The notes under the pieces are model-generated. The model was given only the letters and a program-made list of their open reading frames with translations, was not told where the DNA came from and searched no databases. Of a stretch of 64,000 nucleotides of DNA, positions 29,251 through 37,572 are shown piece by piece; the first letter of the stretch is position 1; the number at the start of each line of letters is the position of its first letter. Made by a program: the position numbers and the translations under genes. The DNA is from an uncultured Aquimarina sp. (GTDB taxonomy: Bacteria; Bacteroidota; Bacteroidia; Flavobacteriales; Flavobacteriaceae): the NCBI GenBank assembly GCA_947498775.1, contig CANMLL010000009.1, positions 173,036 to 237,035 of the forward strand, read 5' to 3'.

Positions 29251-31377
29251 ATGAATATCGTTTCTTATATCGCCAAACACATTCCTGTTTCAGAAAAACA
29301 GATCACAAAAACCGTTTCACTTCTTGAAGAAGGCGCAACAATCCCTTTTATTTCGCGCTATCGTAAAGAAATGACAGGTGATCTTGATGAGGTAGCCATT
29401 GGCGAAATTGTAAAATATAAAGCTGCTTTTGAAGCACTCGAAAAACGAAAGGAAAGTGTACTTACAACCATAAAAGAGCAAGAAGCCCTAACTCCAGAAC
29501 TTGAAAAGAAAATTAGACAGGCCGAAACGCTTACGCTAGTCGAAGACTTGTATTTACCCTACAAAAAGAAAAGAAAAACCAAAGCAACAGTTGCCAAGGA
29601 ACAAGGATTAGAACCATTGGCAAAAATTATTATGCAGCAAAAGGAAGAGGAAATTCTTTTTGTGGCTTCTCAATACCTTAACGATACAGTAGAAAATGAA
29701 GAGCAGGCCTTGCAAGGTGCCAGAGATATCATTGCAGAATGGATCAACGAAGACGAAAAGGTGAGAAACAGATTGCGAAGATTGTACCAACGAAAAGCAA
29801 GCATCGCTTCAACAGTAATTAAAACCAAAAAAGACGAAGAAGAGGCTCAGAAATATCAACAATATTTTGATTGGGACGAACCGCTACACAAATGTCCGTC
29901 ACATAGATTGTTAGCAATTCTAAGAGCCGAAAATGAGAAGATCGTTCGAGTAAAAATTTCAGTTCCAGATGGTGATGCATTGGATATCATTGATGATGTA
30001 ATGATCAAATCCAATGTTGAGGCATGTACCGATCATATGTTTTTGGCGATTTCTGATGCATACAAGCGCTTATTGGCACCGGCAATTTCGACCGAAGTGC
30101 TAAATCAGGCCAAAGAAAAAGCAGACGACAATGCGATCAAAGTTTTTGCTCAGAATTTGAAACAGCTGTTGTTGGCTTCTCCCTTGGGACAAAAGAGAAT
30201 ATTGGCACTGGATCCAGGATTTAAATCGGGTTGTAAAGTAGTTTGTATTGACAAGCATGGCGATTTGCTTCATAACGAAAATATTTATCCGCATCCGCCA
30301 CAACGTGAAACGACCAATGCGATCAAAAAAATACGTTCCCTGGTCAATGCTTACAAAATTGAAGCGATAGGAATTGGAAATGGTACTGCCGCCAGAGAAA
30401 CTGAGGCGTTTATCAAAAAAATACCGTTTGATAATGCTATCCAGGTTTTTATGGTAAACGAAAGTGGCGCTTCGGTATATTCGGCGTCTAAAATAGCAAG
30501 GGCAGAATTTCCCAACTATGATGTTACAGTTCGAGGAGCCGTTTCTATTGGAAGACGATTGGCCGATCCCCTGGCAGAACTGGTTAAAATAGACCCAAAA
30601 GCTATTGGAGTAGGGCAATACCAACATGATGTGGACCAAACCAAACTCAAAAACGAACTCGATACTGTGGTAATGAGTTGTGTAAATAGTGTAGGGATCA
30701 ATGTAAATACTGCTAGCGTACCTTTGCTGAGTTATGTATCGGGTATCGGAGAAAAACTAGCAGAGAATATTGTAGCCTATCGATCCGAAAACGGAGCACT
30801 ACAATCTCGCGATGAACTTAAAAAAGTGCCAAGGTTAGGAGGGAAAGCTTTTGAACAAGCCGCAGCGTTTCTTAGAATCACTAGTCCAAAAAACCCACTT
30901 GATAATTCGGCTGTGCATCCAGAACGATATCAATTGGTTTCTAAAATGGCAAAAGATGCCGGTGTACCATTAACCGATCTGATCGGAAATGCAACAGCGA
31001 TAAAAAAGATCAAATTACAAAACTATATTACTGAAGAAGTGGGTTTACCAACGCTTACAGATATCGTAAAGGAATTAGAAAAACCGGGAGTGGACCCCAG
31101 AAAAAAAGTAACTGTTTTTGAATTTGATCCCAATGTAAAAACAATTCAGGATGTAAAAACCGGAATGAAACTGCCAGGAATCGTAAATAACATTACCAAT
31201 TTTGGTTGTTTTGTGGATATCGGGATCAAAGAAAGCGGGCTAATTCATATATCAAAACTAGCCAACGAATATATAAGTGATGTAAATGCCGTGGTGCAAT
31301 TGCACCAGCATCTTATGGTTACGGTTATAGATGTGGATTTACCCAGAAAGAGAATTCAATTGTCTCTTGTTGATTAA
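29251..31377 (+). CDS. tex: Tex-family RNA-binding transcription accessory protein
   Basis: 708 residues, full length for Tex. The order is: N-terminal helical region with GATIPFISRYRKEMTG at ~28-43 and LVEDLYLPYKKKRKTKA at ~95, a YqgF-like RNase H fold starting at ILALDPGFKSGC (~317), helix-hairpin-helix segments (SYVSGIGEKLAENIVAYR ~493, LKKVPRLGGKAFEQAA ~528), and a C-terminal S1 domain (GMKLPGIVNNITNFGCFVDI, SGLIHISKLANEYISD). Tex binds nucleic acids and affects transcription; the exact role varies among bacteria. It is cytoplasmic. It is followed by a long repeat-bearing gap. Confidence 0.96.
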   Translation: MNIVSYIAKHIPVSEKQITKTVSLLEEGATIPFISRYRKEMTGDLDEVAIGEIVKYKAAFEALEKRKESVLTTIKEQEALTPELEKKIRQAETLTLVEDLYLPYKKKRKTKATVAKEQGLEPLAKIIMQQKEEEILFVASQYLNDTVENEEQALQGARDIIAEWINEDEKVRNRLRRLYQRKASIASTVIKTKKDEEEAQKYQQYFDWDEPLHKCPSHRLLAILRAENEKIVRVKISVPDGDALDIIDDVMIKSNVEACTDHMFLAISDAYKRLLAPAISTEVLNQAKEKADDNAIKVFAQNLKQLLLASPLGQKRILALDPGFKSGCKVVCIDKHGDLLHNENIYPHPPQRETTNAIKKIRSLVNAYKIEAIGIGNGTAARETEAFIKKIPFDNAIQVFMVNESGASVYSASKIARAEFPNYDVTVRGAVSIGRRLADPLAELVKIDPKAIGVGQYQHDVDQTKLKNELDTVVMSCVNSVGINVNTASVPLLSYVSGIGEKLAENIVAYRSENGALQSRDELKKVPRLGGKAFEQAAAFLRITSPKNPLDNSAVHPERYQLVSKMAKDAGVPLTDLIGNATAIKKIKLQNYITEEVGLPTLTDIVKELEKPGVDPRKKVTVFEFDPNVKTIQDVKTGMKLPGIVNNITNFGCFVDIGIKESGLIHISKLANEYISDVNAVVQLHQHLMVTVIDVDLPRKRIQLSLVD

Positions 31378-31418
31378 ACACTTCTTGTCATCCCAGTCTT
31401 AGGATCTAGAGATTTTTT

Positions 31419-31573
31419 AATCCCTCATAGAGGGTTTACTCTAAATAATTCTCCGATGGCCCTGCCAAGAATAGTCGGTTTCAAGAAATTTTTTAATTTC
31501 CCGGGGAGTTGCCCCTATAAAAAAATGTTTCGGAAACATGCCTCGTGAGCTTGCTCCAAGGTTATTGATTTAA
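31419..31573 (-). repeat. Dispersed structured intergenic element, copy 2 (reverse orientation)
   Basis: Read on the minus strand this matches 9231-9331: GCAAGCTCACGAGG, GAAACATTTTTTT, CCCCGGG and finally CTATGAGGGATTA. It carries ~50 extra internal bases. It contains two clean hairpins: ATGTTTC/GAAACAT (31526-31540), followed on the minus strand by seven T, and CCCTC/GAGGG (31422-31434). The arrangement is terminator-like on the minus strand, which is the direction of tatA. Confidence 0.75.
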
Positions 31574-31685
31574 ATGGATTCCGGCCTACGCCAGAATGAC
31601 AATCAAACAATAGTAGTGACATCACAAAAAAGACTCCTCTCCCTATTTTAGGGGCAGGTGCCGAAGGCGGAGGGGGTCAAACAAA
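31574..31685. repeat. REP-like sequence mosaic
   Basis: ATTCCGGCCTACGCCAGAAT (31578-31597) is an imperfect palindrome of the widespread REP type (GGAATCC...TGCGTAGGC). It is followed at 31638-31678 by TCCTCTCCCTATTTTAGGG and GGCGGAGGGGGT, a style of repeat also hinted at in 26225-26270. No gene. Confidence 0.45.
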
Positions 31686-31713
31686 AACCCCATCTGCTAT
31701 GGTAGATGGGGTT
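31686..31713 (-). terminator. Intrinsic terminator of tatA
   Basis: AACCCCATCT and AGATGGGGTT form a perfect 10-bp stem, extended by two inner pairs, around a four-base loop. On the minus strand it is followed by TTTTTGTTT. It begins 26 bp after the tatA stop. Confidence 0.85.
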
Positions 31714-31738
31714 ACCTTATTACATTTGACTTCAGAAA

Positions 31739-31930
31739 TTATTTTTTCTCATCAATTTTATTAGGATCTTCATCTTCTTTTGAAGCATCCTTAAATTCTT
31801 TAATACCGCTACCAAGACCTCTCATTAGCTCAGGGATTTTCTTTCCTCCAAATAAAAGTAATACAATGATTACAATTAAAGCAATTTGCCAAGGGCCTAT
31901 CATTCCTAAAAATATACTTGATGCTATCAT
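31739..31930 (-). CDS. tatA: Twin-arginine translocase subunit TatA/E
   Basis: 63 residues, the usual short form. One transmembrane helix ([20 protein letters not shown]) is preceded by a short N-terminus ending in GPW. The [20 protein letters not shown] motif continues into the amphipathic helix, and the tail is acidic and charged ([13 protein letters not shown]). TatA forms the channel of the twin-arginine pathway that exports folded proteins across the inner membrane. It is monocistronic here, with its own promoter and terminator. TatC is not in the window. Confidence 0.95.
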   Translation of the reverse strand: MIASSIFLGMIGPWQIALIVIIVLLLFGGKKIPELMRGLGSGIKEFKDASKEDEDPNKIDEKK

Positions 31931-31950
31931 GATCTAAGATTATTAAGCTA

Positions 31951-31958
31951 CAAAGTTA
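31951..31958 (-). promoter_or_regulatory. -7 promoter element of tatA
   Basis: Minus-strand TAACTTTG (31958-31951) is a perfect TAnnTTTG, 20 bp before the tatA ATG at 31930. Confidence 0.55.
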
Positions 31959-32171
31959 ACAAGAAATGACAAAACCGACGTAATTTATGCAATCTTTAAC
32001 TAGATAAAAAGAATATATCGTTATTAAATAAGGATTTTGCAGGGAATTATGAAAACCCAAGGTGACTTCAGAACAACATATACGCTTGAATCGATTTTCA
32101 AAGAAATTCTTCAAATTATGTAGACGAATTAAACCTCAAAAAACGTTGTGTTTAAATATTGGCAGATTACG

Positions 32172-32179
32172 TATATTTG
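32172..32179 (+). promoter_or_regulatory. -7 promoter element of the M23 peptidase gene
   Basis: TATATTTG is a perfect TAnnTTTG lying 12 bp before the ATG at 32192. It places transcription initiation downstream of the TTG at 32159, which decides the start codon in favour of 32192 and gives a leader of only a few bases. Confidence 0.6.
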
Positions 32180-32191
32180 TGTCTTAGATTT

Positions 32192-33064
32192 ATGGCAAAA
32201 AAGAACAAAGAACCGAAGAAAATTACCAAAAAGCTACTTAATAAGTATCGCTTGGTAATTCTTAATGAAGACACTTTTGAAGAACGTATATCGTTTAAAC
32301 TCAATAGGCTTAATGTATTTGTAATGGTTACTATTACAGGGATCGTTTTGGTAGCAGGAACGACTTTTCTAATTGCCTTTACACCCCTTAGAGAGTATAT
32401 CCCGGGATATTCTTCTACGTCACTTAATCTAAAAGCAACGCAACTTGCCTCGACCACAGACTCATTAGAATCTGTAATTAATATAAATAGAGAGTATTAT
32501 AAATCGATTCGAAAAGTATTAACGGGTGATGTAAAGACCGTAGAATTTGATATGGATTCTGCAATACAATCTCAAAAACTAAACCCTGAAGAAGTAGATC
32601 TTGCTCCATCACCACAAGACATCCAGCTTCGAGAAGAAGTTTCTAAAGAGGACAAGTATAGCTTATTTGAAAGTGAAAAATCAAGTACAGATTTCACACT
32701 GTTTCCACCAGTAAAAGGAAATATAACCTCGGGGTATAATGTAAATGAAAAACACTACGGTATTGATGTAGCGGTTCCTAAAGACACACCGGTAAAAGCA
32801 GCATCTTCGGGGACTGTAATTTTTTCTGAATGGACTGCAGAAACGGGCCACGTGATTATTTTAAAACATAACAATAATCTTCTAACGGTTTACAAACACA
32901 ATGCCTCTCTTACAAAGCAACAAGGAGAACAGGTAAAATCAGGAGAAGTAATTGCCACAGCAGGTTCTACAGGTGAATTGTCTACAGGGCCTCATTTGCA
33001 TTTTGAATTATGGAGAGATGGATTTCCTACAGATCCGTCCAATTTTATTGATTTTGAACAATAA
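32192..33064 (+). CDS. M23 family (LytM) metallopeptidase, membrane anchored
   Basis: 290 residues from ATG 32192. A Lys-rich cytoplasmic start (MAKKNKEPKKITKKLL) is followed by one transmembrane helix (FVMVTITGIVLVAGTTFLIAF, ~45-65), a short extracytoplasmic linker and an M23 domain. The zinc ligands are visible: H188 and D192 in HYGIDVAVP, and H268-L-H270 in GPHLHFELWRDG. The family cuts peptide crosslinks in peptidoglycan, or activates amidases when degenerate. Here the metal ligands are kept, so it is probably active. It acts in the periplasm. It lies 9 bp upstream of the GH3-like gene. The in-frame TTG at 32159 would add 11 residues but lies upstream of the promoter. Confidence 0.9.
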   Translation: MAKKNKEPKKITKKLLNKYRLVILNEDTFEERISFKLNRLNVFVMVTITGIVLVAGTTFLIAFTPLREYIPGYSSTSLNLKATQLASTTDSLESVININREYYKSIRKVLTGDVKTVEFDMDSAIQSQKLNPEEVDLAPSPQDIQLREEVSKEDKYSLFESEKSSTDFTLFPPVKGNITSGYNVNEKHYGIDVAVPKDTPVKAASSGTVIFSEWTAETGHVIILKHNNNLLTVYKHNASLTKQQGEQVKSGEVIATAGSTGELSTGPHLHFELWRDGFPTDPSNFIDFEQ

Positions 33065-33073
33065 ATAATATAC

Positions 33074-34573
33074 ATGTCTTTAAAAGCACTAGGAGCTAAG
33101 ATCTTTGCCAGTCGCATTCGAAAAAAAATAAATAAGTGGGCTTCAAACCCTATAAAAACTCAGGAAAAAGTCTTTAAAAGTTTACTAGAAACTGCCAAAA
33201 ACACTCAATTTGGTAAAGACCATGATTTTCAGAACATAAAAACGTATTCAGATTTTGCAGATCATGTACCGATACGTGATTACGAACAATTAAAACCCTA
33301 TGTAAATCGAGTTGTAGAAGGAGAGAAAGACATTCTTTGGCCGGGAAAGCCGCTGTACTTTGCAAAAACTTCGGGAACTACCAGTGGAGCAAAATATATT
33401 CCGCTTACTGCGGCATCTATGCCTACACATATCAATGCTGCTCGTAATGCGATTTTATGCTATATAGAAGAAACCGGAAGCACCGCTTTTGTAAATGGTA
33501 AAATGATATTCCTGCAAGGAAGCCCAGAGATGGACGAAAAGAATGGTATCATGCTCGGCAGGCTATCGGGTATTGTGGCGCATTATGTACCAAAATACCT
33601 CCAAAGAAATCGAATGCCAAGTTGGGAAACTAATTGTATTGAGGATTGGGAAGAAAAAGTGAATGCTATTGTAGAAGAAACCATAGATCAAGACATGACG
33701 ATCATAGGTGGGATTCCGCCATGGGTGCAGATGTATTTTGAACGACTTCAACAAAAAACAAATAAGAAAATAGGAGCGCTTTTTCAAAACTTCGAATTAT
33801 TCATTTATGGAGGCGTAAATTTTGAACCTTATAAAAGTACATTCGAAAAACTTATAGGAAGAAAAGTAGCTGGGATCGAATTATATCCTGCATCCGAAGG
33901 TTTTTTTGCTTTTCAGGACAGTCAAAAAGAAAAAGGAATGCTATTGCAACTGGACTCGGGAATGTTCTACGAGTTTGTAAAAGCCGATGAGTTTTTTGAA
34001 GAAAACCCTAAACGACTCACTATTGCAGAGGTTGAGGTTGGGGTTAACTATGTAATGTTGATTTCTACCAATGCAGGATTATGGGCTTATAATATTGGGG
34101 ATACGGTACAATTTACAAGCACTTCACCCTATAGGCTAGTGGTTTCTGGTAGAATAAAACACTTCATTTCGGCTTTTGGTGAGCACGTAATTGGCAAAGA
34201 AGTAGATCAGGCGCTTAAAGAAGGTGCAGATGCTGTTGGTGCTATGGTCAATGATTTTACTGTGGCTCCGCAGGTAAATGCTGCAGAAGGTGAATTGCCT
34301 TATCATGAGTGGTTTATAGAGTTTCAAGAATCGCCAAATGACTTAAATGCATTGGCATTGGCAATAGATGATGCTTTGCGAAAACAGAATTCTTATTATA
34401 ATGATCTTATAGAAGGAAAAATCTTAAGACGGTTGCAGATAACCGTTGTTCCCAAAAATGGATTTAATGATTATATGAAATCCATTGGTAAATTGGGAGG
34501 GCAAAATAAACTTCCCAGACTATCTAATGACAGAAAAATTGCGGATGTCCTCACGGTAATGAGCAATAAATGA
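33074..34573 (+). CDS. GH3 auxin-responsive-promoter-family acyl-adenylating enzyme
   Basis: 499 residues. The ATP-binding loop reads FAKTSGTTSGAKYIPLT near residue 94. Downstream are the family segments IYGGVNFEPYKSTFEKL, ELYPASEGFFAFQD, YVMLISTNAGLWAYNIGDTV and VSGRIKHFISAFGEHV. Plant GH3 proteins conjugate jasmonate or auxin with amino acids via an acyl-adenylate. Bacterial members are common in Bacteroidota and have no settled substrate. It is cytoplasmic. It is nearly contiguous with the M23 gene (9-bp gap). Confidence 0.9.
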   Translation: MSLKALGAKIFASRIRKKINKWASNPIKTQEKVFKSLLETAKNTQFGKDHDFQNIKTYSDFADHVPIRDYEQLKPYVNRVVEGEKDILWPGKPLYFAKTSGTTSGAKYIPLTAASMPTHINAARNAILCYIEETGSTAFVNGKMIFLQGSPEMDEKNGIMLGRLSGIVAHYVPKYLQRNRMPSWETNCIEDWEEKVNAIVEETIDQDMTIIGGIPPWVQMYFERLQQKTNKKIGALFQNFELFIYGGVNFEPYKSTFEKLIGRKVAGIELYPASEGFFAFQDSQKEKGMLLQLDSGMFYEFVKADEFFEENPKRLTIAEVEVGVNYVMLISTNAGLWAYNIGDTVQFTSTSPYRLVVSGRIKHFISAFGEHVIGKEVDQALKEGADAVGAMVNDFTVAPQVNAAEGELPYHEWFIEFQESPNDLNALALAIDDALRKQNSYYNDLIEGKILRRLQITVVPKNGFNDYMKSIGKLGGQNKLPRLSNDRKIADVLTVMSNK

Positions 34574-34606
34574 TATCCTCTATTTTAATGTTCAGATAGT
34601 ATACCC

Positions 34607-34614
34607 TATATTTG
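34607..34614 (+). promoter_or_regulatory. -7 promoter element of the DUF6909 gene
   Basis: TATATTTG, a perfect TAnnTTTG, 13 bp before the ATG at 34628; it implies a very short leader. Confidence 0.55.
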
Positions 34615-34627
34615 CTCCGAAAAATTT

Positions 34628-36322
34628 ATGGCAAATCTAATTTTACAGGGAAGAACAAGAGCTCAAGAAAGTTCGAGCGCGATAGAACGCATGTATATTA
34701 CTATGCGTCACTTATTTAATCGTGGTTTTTATAAACCAATGGGAGTTTCTGGTGAAACCCTAAGGGAAGCACTACTAACCCTACGTCCAGAAATTTACGG
34801 TTCTGTCGCAGAAGAAAAGGTAGAGCTTAATGGATTACTTTATGTAATTGATCGTTTGCCTTATGGTATCGAAGAGTGCCGGTATATAAACCTAACCAGC
34901 GAGGAGGGATATAAAAACTCTCATTTTAAGGCTATTGTTCCGCCAAAACGTCGCAGAAACTGCTACCGGATCGATGAAGAGCAGATGAATATCGAGATTA
35001 CTCGTGGCCGATCAGAGATTTATGATATTCTTACACATCTAACGTTTCTTTTTATAGAATCCCACAAGATCATGAATAGAGTAGTGATTAATGAAGAAGG
35101 TAACGTAACCAGGGATTGGGATAAGTTAGAAAAAGCCATTCAAACAAAAAAGGAGCTTACCAAAGCCGAAAGAGAAGTAGCACTAACGCATACTGCAAAT
35201 ATTTTGGGTAGAACTTTTGAAGAAGTATCTACGATCTACAAAGATTTTTCTTGTCCCGAGAATAAAGAACGGTTTTTGCACATCATCTACTGGTTAGGAA
35301 AATTGGCGATAGAAGAATCAATTGAAGATAAAAAGCGAATTGTAACCTTTAGTCCGGTATTAAGAGAAAGATTAGGACATCATATACATGGTGAGATCTG
35401 GGCAAATGCGATCAAGAAAAAATTAGAAGAACTTGATTTGTTAGAACGCCCAATACATATCATAAGTGCCAATATGCATAGCGTGATGAATACACTCTAC
35501 GCGCCTATTGCTTTAAAAATAGAACTAAAAAACAAAACCACCTTTGATATTTATGAGTCGTTAAGCGACAATAAAAATGATAAACTAAGGGCAAGAGTAC
35601 AAAAATTGGCCGCTCAACATGGAATGACGTATATCGAAGATCAGAGTGGAGCCAATATTAATGTTCAGTTGTTTGATACAGCAAAATATAATGGAGGAGA
35701 ATATTCTACCTTAATTTCAGATCTGGAAGAAAAAGATAAACCTGTTATTGTGGTCATGGATTATGCCTTTGGCGAACAGGCTTATGAAACTATGGATGAG
35801 CTTTTAAAACCGTATGCTTCGATTTCGGGAATTAAAAAACATATAAACGTGAAATCCGTTTCGATCATGGGTAAAGCAGGGATTCTTGAAGGAGGAAAAG
35901 GAGATATCATGATTCCAACTGCTCATGTTTTTGAAGGGACAGCAGATAACTATCCGTTTAAAAATCAACTAAAAAATAAAGATTTAGAAGGTAATGGGAT
36001 TGATGTTTATGATGGAGCAATGATTACTGTATTAGGAACTTCACTACAGAATAGAGATATCTTGAGGTTTTTTCATGATTCTACCTGGAACGTGATAGGA
36101 CTAGAAATGGAAGGAGCGCATTATCAAAAAGCTATCCAGTCGGCATCAAGACTAAGAGGTAGTATTAGTCCAAAAGTGAAGGTAAGATATGCCTACTATG
36201 CATCAGATAATCCACTAGAGACAGGAAGTACATTGGCATCAGGGGGGTTAGGAACCACTGGTGTAAAACCAACATATTTAATTACAGAAAAAATAATAGA
36301 ACAAATTTTTAAAGAAAGGTAG
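34628..36322 (+). CDS. DUF6909-type protein with nucleoside-phosphorylase-like C-terminal half
   Basis: 564 residues, no signal peptide, so cytoplasmic. The N-terminal half is helical and charged, with HHIHGEIWANAIKKKLEEL near 252. The C-terminal half (from ~370) has the marks of the PNP/UDP phosphorylase and nucleosidase superfamily: VSIMGKAGILEGGKGDIMIP (like the 'Ga.g....GD.vi' loop), NVIGLEMEGAHYQKAI with E493-M494-E495-G496 (the EME ribose-binding motif), and YYASDNPLE with S526-D527 (the base-binding Ser-Asp). I recall such proteins under the name DUF6909, function unknown. A role in nucleoside or AMP cleavage, or a binding role, is inferred from the motifs. Confidence 0.72.
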   Translation: MANLILQGRTRAQESSSAIERMYITMRHLFNRGFYKPMGVSGETLREALLTLRPEIYGSVAEEKVELNGLLYVIDRLPYGIEECRYINLTSEEGYKNSHFKAIVPPKRRRNCYRIDEEQMNIEITRGRSEIYDILTHLTFLFIESHKIMNRVVINEEGNVTRDWDKLEKAIQTKKELTKAEREVALTHTANILGRTFEEVSTIYKDFSCPENKERFLHIIYWLGKLAIEESIEDKKRIVTFSPVLRERLGHHIHGEIWANAIKKKLEELDLLERPIHIISANMHSVMNTLYAPIALKIELKNKTTFDIYESLSDNKNDKLRARVQKLAAQHGMTYIEDQSGANINVQLFDTAKYNGGEYSTLISDLEEKDKPVIVVMDYAFGEQAYETMDELLKPYASISGIKKHINVKSVSIMGKAGILEGGKGDIMIPTAHVFEGTADNYPFKNQLKNKDLEGNGIDVYDGAMITVLGTSLQNRDILRFFHDSTWNVIGLEMEGAHYQKAIQSASRLRGSISPKVKVRYAYYASDNPLETGSTLASGGLGTTGVKPTYLITEKIIEQIFKER

Positions 36323-36384
36323 GATATTTCTGGCCAAAGCACGTATTTATTTCAGATTTAGTTACATAATAGTGTAAAAGAAAT

Positions 36385-36392
36385 TAACTTTG
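36385..36392 (+). promoter_or_regulatory. Possible promoter of the polysaccharide locus
   Basis: TAACTTTG, a perfect TAnnTTTG, 43 bp before the ATG at 36436. It is the first promoter-like site before the long one-direction polysaccharide cluster; no -33 TTG is evident. Confidence 0.45.
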
Positions 36393-36435
36393 CCGAATTA
36401 ATTTAGGAATACTATCTTCAAACGATATAAAATGT

Positions 36436-37485
36436 ATGAGTAACAAAGAAAATACATCCGAAGAAATAGATTTGGGTCAGTTATTTACACTGATTGGGAA
36501 TGCTTTTAATAGATTTTTCCGATTTATAGGAAATATTTTCAAAGGCCTGTTTCATTATATAATTTTGTTTTTACAATTTATCCAACAACATTTTTGGAAA
36601 TTTGCTATAGCTGGAGTTATTGGTATTATAGGCGGCGGTTATTGGGATTATGTTTCTGAACCTGTTTATAAATCTAGTATGGTTGTAGAGCCTAACTTTA
36701 ATAGTGTTCAGCAATTATACAATAATATCGAGTTTTACAACGAACTTGCAGAAGAAGAAGAATTTCAATCATTAGCTGAAGCGTTAAAGGTTTCTGTCGA
36801 AGAGGCAGCTAGTATGAAAAAATTTGAAATAGAATCGTTTTCAGATCAAACACAAAAAATCAAACAGTTTAGTGAATTTATTAAGGAATTAGATACAATT
36901 TCTCAAAAGAAAGTAGACTTTGATGATTACTTAAAAAACTTTAACAACATTAATGCGAAGTTTCACAAGGTAACTATTGAAGCTAAAGATGCGAAGGTTG
37001 CCAAAAAATGCCAATGGGCTATTGTAAGTTCTATTGAAAACAATCAGTATTTCAAGCTTCAAAAGCAAATTAATGAAATAAATCTAGCGCTTCAGGACTC
37101 AATTGTAGAGAAACAACTCTTAGAGATTGATTCCCTACAGAAGTTTTATAGAAAAATCAAAACCCTCGAGGCAAGTAAACCAGAAGGGTCTACCAGTATT
37201 AATCTTGCTGATAGTGAGTCTGATAAATCTCCGGAAATAGAACTATTAAGCCAAATTAAATTATTAAAAAATGAAATGGTAGTGCTTAATGACAAAAAAG
37301 CAAATACGACTAACACGATCAATATCATTTCGGCTTTTCCTAATAAAGGAGTGTTGATCAATGATGTTTTAAAAAGAAAGATAGTGCTACTTCCTTTAGT
37401 TTTAATAGGGGCTGTATTTTTGTTTTTATGGGTACTTTCTTTAAATACTTTCTTAAAGAATTATAAAAAAGAACAGATTCAATAA
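36436..37485 (+). CDS. Wzz-like polysaccharide chain-length determinant
   Basis: 349 residues with the two-helix layout of Wzz/polysaccharide co-polymerase proteins. The first transmembrane helix is around 56-72 (AIAGVIGIIGGGYWDYV) and is followed by the YKSSMVVEPNF-type segment; the second is near the C-terminus (KIVLLPLVLIGAVFLFLWVL). Between them is a ~240-residue periplasmic helical region with coiled-coil-like stretches. The tyrosine-kinase domain of the Wzc type is absent. Such proteins control the length of Wzy-made polymers. It opens the polysaccharide locus. A hydrophobic segment at ~20-50 may be a third, membrane-associated stretch. Confidence 0.75.
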   Translation: MSNKENTSEEIDLGQLFTLIGNAFNRFFRFIGNIFKGLFHYIILFLQFIQQHFWKFAIAGVIGIIGGGYWDYVSEPVYKSSMVVEPNFNSVQQLYNNIEFYNELAEEEEFQSLAEALKVSVEEAASMKKFEIESFSDQTQKIKQFSEFIKELDTISQKKVDFDDYLKNFNNINAKFHKVTIEAKDAKVAKKCQWAIVSSIENNQYFKLQKQINEINLALQDSIVEKQLLEIDSLQKFYRKIKTLEASKPEGSTSINLADSESDKSPEIELLSQIKLLKNEMVVLNDKKANTTNTINIISAFPNKGVLINDVLKRKIVLLPLVLIGAVFLFLWVLSLNTFLKNYKKEQIQ

Positions 37486-37572
37486 AATCTTTTTTTGAAA
37501 ATAAAAGGAATACCACTTCTATTTTATAAATAAACCGTAAGGTTTTTAAAGAGTTAATGAATTTATAGATGT

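Noticed and set aside
30100..30639. Minus-strand frame of 179 codons inside tex
   Set aside because: Antisense shadow of the YqgF/HhH region of tex, which matches its family over the full length.
32159..32191. Upstream TTG start of the M23 peptidase gene
   Set aside because: Lies upstream of a perfect -7 promoter motif, so it would not be in the transcript.
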